This document shows positions 57,001-64,000 of a stretch of 64,000 bases of DNA, one piece after another (positions within the stretch are counted from its first letter, which is position 1; every line of letters starts with the position of its first letter). The notes under the pieces were generated by a model that had not been told where the DNA came from, ran no database searches, and saw nothing but the letters and a program-made list of their open reading frames with translations. The translations under genes were made by a program, and so were the position numbers. The stretch is from the NCBI GenBank assembly GCA_012934845.2, contig WNNJ02001388.1, forward strand, positions 1-64,000, written 5' to 3'. This DNA comes from Pomphorhynchus laevis (lineage: Eukaryota; Acanthocephala; Palaeacanthocephala; Echinorhynchida; Pomphorhynchidae).

Positions 57001-60000
57001 TTGATATACAAAGTTTTTCTAAATTATGGAGACGGAGATAAAAGAATTAAGAATTTGAGAATACTTTAAAAAAATAAAGACTCATTTTTGGGTCAGTGAT
57101 GTGTGGAAAAATGGATAAAGATGGGGTCAAAACGAATAAGCTTGAGAAACTACGAATTGCAGTTTAAGATCCGTTTATGAGGTAAAGTGGTGTTTCGGAG
57201 GAGTAGACGAATATGCTGAGACAGTAGTCAATCTTAAAGGGAACGTAGGGTAAAGATCAATTTACGGTATGCTAAGAAATAAATTAATCTTTAAATGCGT
57301 CAAAGGTCTACGAAGGGTATATTGAAAGAGTGAACTTCTTGACGAACAAATGAGTAGGATATATCCTATTGTCAATCAAAATGAAAACATAAATTGGAAA
57401 TAGGTCAGTATGATACAGGATGTCAGGAGTCGTAAGATAATTTTTCAGGAGATCGGAAAAATTATACTAATTTTACCGATTCAACTAATTTTTATTAGTT
57501 GAATTGACGAAAAGTTGTAAAGTCGGAAGATATGATTAGAAGTAGGAGTTTGAGAACAAGAGTTGGAAGGAATTCTAGTAATGATGAGTGAAGAGTCGAT
57601 AAAACTTAACCCTCAGATACTGAGAGTAAATAGAAAAGTTCAAGAATCGATATAAAATTAAATATAAATTAATTTTAAGTTATTAATATATTAATATTAG
57701 TCTAGGATTACAGAATTCACACGAGGATAATTTATGAAGCCGACCAAATGATGATACTCGCTCGTGTATGCAATTATTCATTATATTAACATGGCAGATT
57801 CCGGTTTCCTGTCAAAGAAAATTCAAAAGACAGATTGTCGGTTGTTTCCGTCAACTGTTGTGCAATCTCCGTCTTTTTGTTACAAAAGACGGAAACAACG
57901 TACAGTTTGCACAAGTGGAAATGTATTCCTTACAAACTGTATCGTTTGTTTTTACAGAAAGGCAGCAGAGGAAAATTTCAGCAGATCATTAAAGGACCGA
58001 AACACGAAAGGTAGGCGTAGGCTCACTGCTGATGAGGTCCACCTACGCTGATTGTAGTGTACAGTGCTGCATCTAGGATTAAGAATTCACACGAGGATAA
58101 TTTATGAAGCCGACCAAATGATGATACTCGCTCGTGTATGCAATTATTCATTATATTAACATGGCAGATTCCGGTTTCCTGTCAAAGAAAATTCAAAAGA
58201 CAGATTGTCGGTTGTTTCCGTCAACTGTAGTGCTATCTCCGTCTTTTTGTTACAAAAGACGGAAACAACGTACAGTTTGCACAAGTGGAAATGTATTCCT
58301 TACAAACTGTATCGTTTGTTTTTACAGAAAGGCAGCAGAGGAAAATTTCAGCAGATCATTAAAGGACCGAAACACGAAAGGTAGGCGTAGGCTCACTGCT
58401 GATGAGGTCCACCTACGCTGATTGTAGTGTACAGTGCTGCATCTAGGATTAAAGACTTCACACGAGGATAATTTATGAAGCTGACCAAATGATGATACTC
58501 GCTCGTGTATGCAATTATTCATTCTATTAACCTGGCAGATTCCGGTTTCCTGTCAAGAAAATTCAAAAAACAGATTGTCGGTTGTTTCCGGCAACTGTAG
58601 TGCTATCTCCGTCTTTTTGTTACAAAAGACGGAAACAACGTACAGTTTGCACAAGTGGAAATGTTTTCCTTACAAACTGTATCGTTTGTTTTTACAGAAA
58701 GGCAGCAGAGGAAAATTTCAGCAGATCATTAAAGGACCGAAACACGAAATGTAGGCGTAGGCTCACTGCTGATGAGGTTCACATACGCTGATTGTAGTGT
58801 ACAGTGCTGCATCTAGGATTAAAGACTTCACACGAGGATAATTTATGGAGCCGACCAAATAATATATTAATATTTAATATATTATACATTAAATTAATAT
58901 ATTAATATTAATATATATCGTTTTGAATTTGACCTCTTTCTATATAATGATTGGAAATATTTAACAACATCACAGGAACATTTATTTATTTTATAAACGT
59001 TTCTTAAAAAAGTTGAGAAATAATTAACATACAATATAATGAAGAAGGTGTTGACACCGAAACGTTTATAAAATAATAACCTGATCCTGTAATGTTGTTG
59101 AATATTTCTAATCGCGTTACGAAATTGTGCAGGCGAAAGTAAAATTTGCAGACTAGGAGAATAGTACAAATGAGGATCAGTAGTAAGCCACTAGATGGCG
59201 ATATTTTAAAATTAATAATAGATTAATAAGAGAAATTATTCGTCACGTTTTCTCTGCCACTAAAAACATGATGTATTTAATGCATCACAAATTTAAATTC
59301 AATTATAATTACAAACAAATATTTTATAGGAACAATCAAATAATTAGGAGAAATACTTTTTGAACGAAGTTCAGTATGCTCCGACAATTTTATTCGAAGT
59401 TGACTCTTTGAAAATATTTAGTGTTTCCGTATTTTCAGTTGCTACTATACACTGAAACGTGTTTGTAATGCTTTAAGATGTTTTGCATTTGATCGTTTTA
59501 CCACGATCTCTTTAGTAACTGGTAAACAGTTTACATTGAAAAATATAATTTATTTGGCTACATTTTAATGAATAATGCAATTATTTTAATTTTTTAAATT
59601 TTAAAATAAAATAATAATTTTAAATAATAACGCAGATGATGAGTCAGGTTTACTCTTTGTTATTTTTTATAGATCTGTAAGAAATTGACTTCTTTGAGCC
59701 AAATCCTTTTGAAAACATGACGGAGGGAGCTGCAATTGTTTATGCAGAAATAGCATATACAGTTTCCTCCTCGGGTTTGCACTATAGTCCACACGCAACA
59801 AAACTTTGAATGTATGTTCTGTAAATTAGGAATTGTTTTTGCTATGAGGTTGTTTCCAGCAGTTTCGAGTAAAAGCAGGCATTGAATATATGTCTTTATA
59901 TACCAGTTTTATTCTAATTTTTATGCCGTTCAGATGTGCTGCCAGCGCTGCCGTAAGGAGAAGATACGCTATTTTTTATTGATAGCGCATCTACCTTTGC

Positions 60001-61852
60001 AAGTAGATGCTACTTTGCTTGAAGAGCACTTAGAAGATTATCTCATCACTATCTTTATAAAGCTCAATAGAGCACGATCAATCTGTTCAAAATTAGTAGA
60101 AGTTTGAACAGACCAAAATGCAATTAGACCGTATTGTACTATAGGGAGCAGCATGATATCAAAACATTTTAGTGCCCCATCATACGATAGAAAAAATAGA
60201 GATAGAAAGATGGCAGTAGATGTCACTATCTTTCTACATGTTCGTTCCAAATGCTTACCAAAGGACTATTTGGAAGCGAAAAGAATTCCCAAATATTAAT
60301 AATCTGAATTAAAGCTAATTGGCAAGTATCCAAGTTTAAATACATCCCCTCCGTCTAATGGGCTCTCTCTTGAACTTTACAACTTTTGTTTTATCTAGAT
60401 TACCGAGCAGCGTATTAGCAGATAATAACACCTTTAAGCGTTTAAGGATTTTTGCGCTTCACAGAGAACATTGATAATCTAGAAAATAATTAAAATTAAC
60501 ATAATACGATGATGCACATTGGCTTTGCAAATGCTTTTATGTCACGAATCTTTGATCGTCCTATCTTACAGGGAGTTCTGATCAGTGCCATTAAACTGCA
60601 AACTGTTGAAAGCTGATATACGCAAGGTCGTTCATGTGATCATTTTAAAAGCAGCTACTCTCTGTGATTTTCTTATCGTAGATATGCATGTTGACTGTGA
60701 GAATGTTAGATAAAATGAAATGATTTACATCATTTAATAATGCGAGTTAATTTTAATAATGAAAATCATTTCAATCCGATTCGGAACATATTGGAGCCAA
60801 ATGGTTAAATACAGCGAAATCTATAAACTATCACTTAAATAGTGCATGAAATAAGCAATTTTTTTTTCAAATAAGAAGCAATCGATTCTTTCTCGAAAAT
60901 GCTTTCCACTGTTTTTTAAAAAGCATTTTGTATCGAATGCATAGTATACCTTCGCATTTCAAATGCAAGGCTAACTACTTTATACAAAAGAAAATGATAA
61001 TAGCGCCGCAATTTTACAGGACAACCTAAGTGAAAATTTTGCATCATGTCCGCAGGAACTTTTATTATTTGTATAACTTTAATCCTTGTTTTTCGTAACA
61101 CGGTTTATAATTTTTTGAATTTAAAGAATTGACTTACAATTATTTCAAAATATATCAGCTATTGCAATTAAATATTCCTGGTGATGACAGATTTGTTCTG
61201 TCGAAATATTAAAAATTAATCCAATTATAAAATATAACTTGATATATAATCAGAAATATCTTTTGAAATACAGGACTATATTTGTATTTGGAATATAGTA
61301 TAATATAAAATACTACGTATTTTATACTATATATAAATTAAAAATAAAGATAAATAATTGTAAATAATAAAAAATTACATAAGATTTTATATAATGTTTA
61401 TTTATATCAAGTTAAAATAAAAAATTGAAATTTAAAATAAAAGTCACTTTTTATAAATAAGAGACGTTGTATAAGAATAAGGATCAGAGGTCATCAGGAG
61501 GAACTGCTATGTTATCAGGTTTCGGCCCATATTCCTTGACTCAACCAAGTTGCGGGGCCATATACGCGCTAATGACGTATTTCTTCTGTTAAAATTTGAT
61601 TATTGAGTGTACCTTATTCTTATACAAAGTATATTATTTATTATCCAATTTAAACATAATTATTCATTGTTATTTAAATAATTATTTAATTTCTATTTAA
61701 TTTAGAAAGGATACAACACCGACCCTTCTATTACGAATGATCAACGTAGTTTCTTCCTGTTTCAAACCAGCTTCCTGTCTCCCTCAAATCTCGTGCGCCT
61801 TATTTATCCGCCACTCTTTAATCTTGTAGAGGTTTTCGGAAAAACTAATAGC
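44689..61852 (+). CDS. Sec24: SEC24-family COPII coat subunit, 15 exons, 3' end beyond the window
   Basis: SEC24 is the cargo-binding subunit of the COPII vesicle coat at ER exit sites; it pairs with SEC23. Exons inferred from splice sites, frame and homology: 44689-45093, 46432-46493, 46547-46658, 46709-46835, 48304-48401, 49303-49369, 49413-49577, 50478-50647, 50696-50788, 50842-50956, 51019-51174, 51225-51398, 55572-55682, 55734-55915, 61706-61852. They join in one frame for about 728 codons with no stop. Hallmarks: zinc finger RCVSCRTYLNP...WKCNIC, TVEFLASSDYM, LDVVCNTLCNNLDNIPSDSR, TDFYKELSIEC, TRPIGFEAVLRVRC. Best fit is the Sec24A/B type. One intron appears to use a GC donor (50789). 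Ten of fourteen introns are shorter than 1.5 kb and most are 43-62 nt. The gelsolin-like C-terminal exons are missing to the right. The protein is unusually divergent, so a fast-evolving lineage or a paralogue is possible. Confidence 0.85.
45400..45790 (-). repeat. PLE-derived repeat in SEC24 intron 1, with structured motif copy 2
   Basis: Shares the AT-rich flank (AACTGAGGACACGTATATTC) and the motif (45648-45740: TCATCAGGAGGAACTG, GGTTTCGACCCCT, AGCAGCGGGGCCAAATACAT) with the copies at 43981 and 61489. More eroded than those: part of the outer and pseudoknot pairing is lost. Confidence 0.6.
46015..46350 (-). repeat. PLE-derived repeat, partial copy in SEC24 intron 1
   Basis: Begins with AACTGAATCTACGTATTTTA, the conserved flank of the other copies, and ends in a remnant of the motif (AAGCAACTGCTATGTTAAC near 46318-46340). 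Confidence 0.5.
46432..46835 (+). CDS. Sec24: SEC24 exons 2-4: linker and zinc finger
   Basis: Exons 46432-46493, 46547-46658 and 46709-46835, separated by introns of 53 and 50 nt. They encode ...KSFDPILQCTLNCFPKN, LLKSRLPLGLIINPF and PRIKRDSLIRCVSCRTYLNP then HQWKCNICNAMNK. Human SEC24 has SFRCTLTNIP, KLPLGLLLHPF and RCRxCRTYINP...WKCNLC at these positions. The four zinc-binding cysteines are present. Confidence 0.85.
46836..48303. other. Sec24: SEC24 intron 4 (1.5 kb)
   Basis: AT-rich with no recognisable mobile element. A perfect palindrome lies at 46953-46978. A 123-codon open frame (47593-47964) is rich in Tyr, Phe, Leu and Ile and looks like AT-rich noise. Confidence 0.5.
48304..50956 (+). 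CDS. Sec24: SEC24 exons 5-10: trunk domain
   Basis: Exons 48304-48401, 49303-49369, 49413-49577, 50478-50647, 50696-50788 and 50842-50956. They encode PELTTQTVEFLASSDYM, IRPPTPAVYVYLLEISYTAV, the vWA-like trunk (GYLDVVCNTLCNNLDNIPSD; RLVVSDIS; EVFLPTLNSDLLFNLQENKT; KSTGGRLSTF) and TDFYKELSIECSDVHICIDL. The intron at 49370-49412 is only 43 nt. The acceptor for exon 9 is placed after CAGTAG because the nearer AG would read a stop. The donor after 50788 is GC, not GT. Confidence 0.85.
48860..49000. repeat. AT microsatellite with palindromic arrangement
   Basis: Runs of ATATAT flanked by inverted copies of TAGTATCCATCATATA (48877-48892 and 48977-48996, with the reverse complement TATGATGGATACTATAT at 48950-48967). 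Lies in SEC24 intron 5. Confidence 0.7.
51019..51398 (+). CDS. Sec24: SEC24 exons 11-12: trunk end and beta-sandwich
   Basis: Exons 51019-51174 and 51225-51398 with a 50-nt intron. They encode KSSAGELFHIPQFN, YLTRPIGFEAVLRVRCSPG and ISSFSFFGNFLLKTADLLNL then VYFQLALLYTNHK. Human SEC24 reads YLTRKIGFEAVMRIRCTKG, FHGNFFVRSTDLLSLP and FQxALLYTSSKG. The following donor (AAAG|GTATGT) opens the 4.2-kb intron. Confidence 0.85.
52058..53252 (-). mobile_element. Merlin DNA transposon (IS1016/ISXO2-like), 1195 bp, inactivated
   Basis: Terminal inverted repeats GGATCAAGTTTATTATTT (left) and GGATCAAGTTGATTATTC (right, read in reverse), followed by CCCCC. Flanked by an 8-bp target duplication, TCAAATTT (52050-52057) and TCAAATTC (53253-53260), differing in one base; 8 bp is the Merlin-family length. 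Four subterminal 29-bp repeats (TTATTATTTCCCCCAGCAAC...) follow the left TIR. The transposase lies on the minus strand. It is nested in a tandem repeat within a SEC24 intron. Confidence 0.92.
52265..53165 (-). pseudogene. Merlin transposase pseudogene
   Basis: Minus-strand frames encode, in order, MTAYESYIRRIPGAGNDEII, a zinc-ribbon-like segment (CHC...WKCVNKNC), a helical linker, and the DDE core: first Asp in QIDESLLCHKSKYNRGR, second in GTIIHSDERKSYKKLH, third acidic residue in HTQHIESYWAKMKARGKEIK; the end is YLAEYMWRYNIPGEPIE. This is the ISXO2-like/IS1595 fold used by Merlin. Breaks: stops after about codon 43 (near 53024) and after KKLH (near 52492), and a frameshift at an A/T run near 52795. 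The catalytic triad is otherwise visible. Confidence 0.88.
53880..55375 (+). mobile_element. Penelope-like element, broken copy in SEC24 intron 12
   Basis: PLE reverse transcriptase blocks in order: TIDKASNNFVFICK, ILYWNPKLHKNPIKPRFI, YDFSTLYTNLDL, LMGGNSSPIIADLFLSF and MFRYIDDICVFN. No GIY-YIG endonuclease domain follows the RT. A second copy of the YIDD block (55215-55370) lies after the first one. Several breaks. Same family as 3725-4015 and 62390-63540. The lack of a C-terminal nuclease is compatible with the Naiad-type PLEs, which carry it at the N-terminus; that assignment is inference. Confidence 0.8.
55572..55915 (+). CDS. Sec24: SEC24 exons 13-14: helical domain
   Basis: Exons 55572-55682 and 55734-55915 with a 51-nt intron that stays open by chance. 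They encode ERTIRVYTLAIPVADNINDL, then SSVALISKM joined to AFDKVISDGRQLAREGMTNV, then YLPSTLASIPCYMLALMKS. Human SEC24 reads ERRIRVHTLCLPVVSTLNDV and ANMAVDRS...DARDALVNAVID, and LFPLFVLALLKQ. The donor is placed at TCG|GTACTT because it alone keeps frame with exon 15. Confidence 0.85.
56065..56645 (-). mobile_element. LINE subfamily A, 3' fragment in SEC24 intron 14
   Basis: 3' terminus (GTGGCAAATGCG...) at 56070, 3' UTR, C-terminal domain (56332-56640). It stops at 56630-56671 in a perfect fold-back palindrome (17-nt arms, 8-nt spacer). Followed by a remnant of the PLE motif (GCAGTTCATCCAGATGACC at 56691-56709). Confidence 0.8.
56646..57040. repeat. PLE-motif remnant and dispersed repeat
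   Basis: 56691-56709 is a remnant of the PLE-linked motif. 56866-56975 matches the repeat at 9225-9335 (shared AATGCTAACAGAGG and AATGGATCATTATCA). No gene. Confidence 0.5.
57041..57640 (-). mobile_element. Highly degenerate LINE copy
   Basis: Segments resemble the antisense of LINE ORF2 C-terminal sequence, for example GCTGAGACAGTAGTCAATCT versus GCTGAGGCAGTAATCGATTT in the good copies, and GACGAACAAATGAGTAGG. No open frame remains. It also holds a palindrome at 57479-57504. Low confidence. Confidence 0.35.
57701..58860. repeat. Tandem array of 370-bp units (3.1 copies) in SEC24 intron 14
   Basis: Units 57701-58071, 58072-58441, 58442-58811 and a partial 58812-58860, starting TCTAGGATTAAAGA and nearly identical. 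The GC content is well above the flanks. Each unit has several strong inverted repeats: CCGTCTTTT/AAAAGACGG, GTTGTTTCCGTC/GACGGAAACAAC, TACAGTTTG/CAAACTGTA, GCGTAGG/CCTACGC. Each of the first two units keeps a 95-codon plus-strand frame (57764-58051, 58134-58421) with a basic, Cys-containing product (CYKRRKQRTVCTSGNVFLTN); the third differs by a small frame change (58509-58791). I recognise no protein family. Confidence 0.9.
58861..60029. other. Sec24: AT-rich intronic DNA
   Basis: Part of SEC24 intron 14. No element or exon that I can support. A short TA microsatellite at 58861-58920. Confidence 0.45.
60030..60480 (-). mobile_element. LINE RT C-terminal fragment
   Basis: Minus-strand frames read LLSANTLLGNLDKTKVVKFK and then GALKCFDIMLLPIVQYGLIA and NFEQIDRALLSFIKIVM. 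The NLxKTKVVxF block and the LLPxxQYG...FExIDR block are typical of the RT thumb of non-LTR elements. Not closely related to the A or B subfamilies. Truncated and frameshifted. Confidence 0.55.
60481..61259. other. Sec24: AT-rich intronic DNA
   Basis: No supported feature. A 61-codon minus-strand frame (60916-61101) has no recognisable family. Confidence 0.45.
61260..61650 (-). repeat. PLE-derived repeat with structured motif copy 3 (61489-61590)
   Basis: Shares the AT-rich flank with the copies at 43780, 45400 and 46015, and the motif in the same order. In the hairpin AUACG/CGUAU it shows an A-U to G-C change relative to AUACA/UGUAU at 43981, a compensatory substitution. Ends 55 bp before SEC24 exon 15. 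Confidence 0.65.
61706..61852 (+). CDS. Sec24: SEC24 exon 15 (last exon in the window)
   Basis: 49 codons between acceptor TTTAATTTAG and donor AGC|GTGAGT. Encodes KGYNTDPSITNDQRSFFLFQ and PSNLVRLIYPPLFNLVEVF, corresponding to the region after ALLKQKxFQTGTNARLDERxF in SEC24. The match is weaker than for other exons; frame and splice sites fit. The remaining exons must lie past the right edge or past the PLE at 62390. Confidence 0.6.
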
Positions 61853-62389
61853 GTGAGTAAAATTTGATTTTATACTTTCTTCTTGAACATAATTAAGTTT
61901 TTGATTATACTTTATTCTTGAATGATTTTAATATATGCTTCAAGAAAAAAAGATAAAAATGTGAGCGCTTTTAAGAAGGTAAAAATGTAAGCACAAATCT
62001 TTATTGGAGATTATTGGAAATGTACAGGTTTCTTACATTTTTGTCAGAAAAAAAATTAAATTATTAACAATTAATTTATAAATAAATTAATTGATTTAAT
62101 TTATGTTAATTAATGTAATTAATTATTAAATCATTAATTAAATTATTTAACATTTATTTACATTAAAATCAATCTCAGTTTATACAGATCAAATTCTTTG
62201 AAAGAAATTAAAACACTAAAATATTCTCGTGCGTATTAATAATTTAAATTATTATTTAAGTTCATACAAATCAAATTCTTAAAATATATAATATTATAAT
62301 ATTATATAATATGTAATATAATATTACAATAGTATCGATAAACGATAATTCAGTTACTGAGTTTATTTAGAAATCGTTTATTTTTATTT
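61853..62389. other. AT-rich DNA after SEC24 exon 15
   Basis: Presumed SEC24 intron. I searched for the conserved SEC24 C-terminal blocks (e.g. the ...IPQPPxLQLS region) and did not find them here. Confidence 0.45.
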
Positions 62390-63540
62390 TCGAATTATAG
62401 CTGACATATTTTTAAGCTTTCTAGAATACATATTTGTTCATAACTGTTTAAAAAATAAATCTAAATTATATAAATATATGAAATATATGTTTCTGTATTT
62501 ATTTAACATGAATGACATTTTTTTACATTTTTATGCAATTAAAACACACTTCAAAAAATTTTGTAGGATAATCCAAATTAATACTGGTATAAAACACTAT
62601 TTCAGTATTAATTCTACAAAAGAATTTTTAGAACAGACAAAAGGAATAAATTTGCAGAATATAAATACATACGATTTTAGTACGCTTTATACAAATCTAG
62701 ATTTAGTAGATATTAAAGAAGCGTTAGTAAAATTAATTAACCTTATATTCGGAAAAAGATATACATATATATGTTATAATAATTATAACGCCTATCTAAC
62801 AAAAATTAAACCATCAAGTAAATATAAATATATGGATAAAATTGAATTAATAGAATCCTTAAATATTTTGATAAATCAAAATTATTTAAAAGTAGGGACA
62901 TCTATATTTAGACAAGTAAAAGGTGTTCCAATGGGTGGTAATAGTAGCCCAATTATAGCTGACTTGTTTTTAAGCTTTATAGAATATGAATTTGTTCATA
63001 ACTGTGTAAAAACTAAATCTAAACAATATAAATATATGAAATATATGTTTCGATACATTGATGATATATGTGTATTTAATTCTAATAATTTTTATTCAAT
63101 TAGTGAACAAATTTATCCAGAAAGCCTTATTCTTAACAAAACCAATATTAATGATAAAGAAGGTGTATATCTAGATATGAACATTAAATTAACATTAACT
63201 TAAACTACTATTAATTTATATCGTAAAGATGACATATTTAAATTTACAAGAAACATATTTTTGCATGAGCATTCATGCATACCATATAATATAAAATATA
63301 ATACATTAAATAATGAAATTTTAAGAATTGCAACAATATGTAATGATATTGGCTTTCTTCAAAATCATTTAAATAATTTAATAGATACATATTTTAAACT
63401 AGGTTACTATAAAAATAACATCAAGCAGAAAATAGTAAAATATATAAATCAACACAATAATATAAAGAATAAATTTAAACTCTTAAGTGGCAAATTTTTA
63501 TGGATGGATAATAAATAATATACTTTGTATTAGAATAATA
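62390..63540 (+). mobile_element. Penelope-like element, second long copy
   Basis: A 241-codon open region (62478-63203) holds NTYDFSTLYTNLDLVDIK, FRQVKGVPMGGNSSPIIADL and the catalytic MFRYIDDICVFN. A downstream open region (63261-63518) holds HEHSCIPYNIKYNTLNNEIL and ends KFLWMDNK. No GIY-YIG domain follows. The left end is rearranged: a piece normally found downstream in the RT precedes the fingers region. A few breaks. Followed directly by the structured 3' motif. Confidence 0.85.
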
Positions 63541-63555
63541 TACTAGATAGTTATT

Positions 63556-63665
63556 TCAGAGGAAATACATCATTAGCATGTATTTGGCCCCGCTGCTATG
63601 TTGGGTAGAGGAGTTAGGGGCCGAAACCTGATAGCATAGCAGTTCATCCTGATGACCTCTAATTC
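63556..63665 (+). ncRNA. PLE 3' structured RNA motif (pseudoknot), sense copy
   Basis: Lies about 40 bp past the PLE stop codon. In order: CAGAGG, hairpin AAATACAT/ATGTATTT with an ATTAG loop, GGCCCC, CTGCTATG, an unpaired stretch, GGGGCC (pairs with GGCCCC), GAAACCTGATAG, CATAGCAG (pairs with CTGCTATG), CTGATGA, CCTCT (pairs with AGAGG). The interleaving of the two central stems makes a pseudoknot. PLEs are known to carry hammerhead ribozymes in their pseudo-LTRs; whether this is a variant of one is inference. Confidence 0.5.
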
Positions 63666-63674
63666 TTATTCTGA

Positions 63675-63895
63675 TATACAAGAAACATATTTTTGCATGA
63701 GCATTCATGCATACCATATAATATAAAATATAATAGATTAAATAGTGAAATTTTAAGAATTGCAACAAAATGAAAATAAAATAATAATAAAATGATAATG
63801 AAAATAAAATAATAAAATCAAACAAACAATCGTAAAATCGCAGCGATGTATTCGGCTTCGCTGCTATGTTGGGTTGATGACATTGACTCATTTAA
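63675..63895 (+). repeat. Duplicated PLE tail pieces
   Basis: 63678-63770 repeats the PLE segment at 63248-63340 (CAAGAAACATATTTTTGCAT...). 63838-63890 repeats part of the structured motif in altered form (GATGTATTCGGCTTCGCTGC and TATGTTGGGT). This suggests tandem or head-to-tail PLE copies, as PLEs often form. Confidence 0.7.
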
Positions 63896-64000
63896 CTGTT
63901 TCCTATTTTGCGCTCAATGTAAAATATTATTTGCTAGCAAATGTTACATTATTAAATGATAATATATTTATTAGTTTTTAATTAAATAAAATTAAAGCAA

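Noticed and set aside
57985-58045. A complete hammerhead ribozyme in the 370-bp unit
   Set aside because: The core halves and stem II match, but the 27 nt between GAAA and CTGATGA cannot form both stem III and stem I with a usable cleavage site. I kept it only as a question.

Overview
This is an AT-rich invertebrate (metazoan) genomic window made mostly of transposable-element debris, with parts of at least two host genes showing through. Animal origin is supported by CR1/L2-type and RTE-type LINEs, Penelope-like elements (PLEs), a Ty3/Gypsy element, a Merlin DNA transposon and an intron-rich SEC24 gene with canonical splice signals. Many introns are only 43-62 nt, with a few multi-kilobase ones full of repeats. 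I cannot name the species; there is no bacterial-type gene organisation.

Layout. 1-5440: AT-rich DNA with two well-bounded candidate host exons on the minus strand (1151-1225, 4270-4515), an RTE-type LINE fragment and a PLE fragment. 5441-14190: several minus-strand copies of a CR1/L2-group LINE (subfamily A here), plus-strand 5' fragments of the related subfamily B and a piece of a different LINE. 14191-18373: a young but broken Ty3/Gypsy LTR retrotransposon inserted into that other LINE. 18374-33930: further nested or truncated LINE copies. 33261-33725: a 20-bp minisatellite of about 23 units that forms an expanded LINE 5' UTR. 34481-43330: two long subfamily-B LINE copies arranged head to head; the minus-strand one is the best preserved LINE here.

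The main host gene starts at 44689 on the plus strand. Fifteen exons between 44689 and 61852 join without a frame error into about 728 codons of a SEC24-family COPII coat protein: disordered N-terminus, CxxC...CxxC zinc finger, trunk, beta-sandwich and helical regions. The C-terminal exons lie beyond the window. Two introns are swollen by repeats: one of 4.2 kb holds a Merlin transposon inside a tandem repeat plus a PLE, and one of 5.8 kb holds a LINE fragment and a tandem array of 370-bp units. A short minus-strand exon (44200-44300) faces SEC24 across about 390 bp, suggesting a divergent promoter.

61853-64000 contains another PLE copy with its 3' region. That region carries a recurrent structured motif (outer stem, hairpin, interleaved pseudoknot) repeated in several places in the window.

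How it fits together: the autonomous elements (LINE ORF1/ORF2, PLE RT, Gypsy gag-pol, Merlin transposase) are all damaged here; SEC24 appears to be under constraint. The most unusual structural features are the PLE-linked pseudoknot motif, the iterated 5' UTRs and covarying 3' hairpins of the LINEs, the 370-bp structured array, and an abundance of perfect short-spacer inverted repeats.
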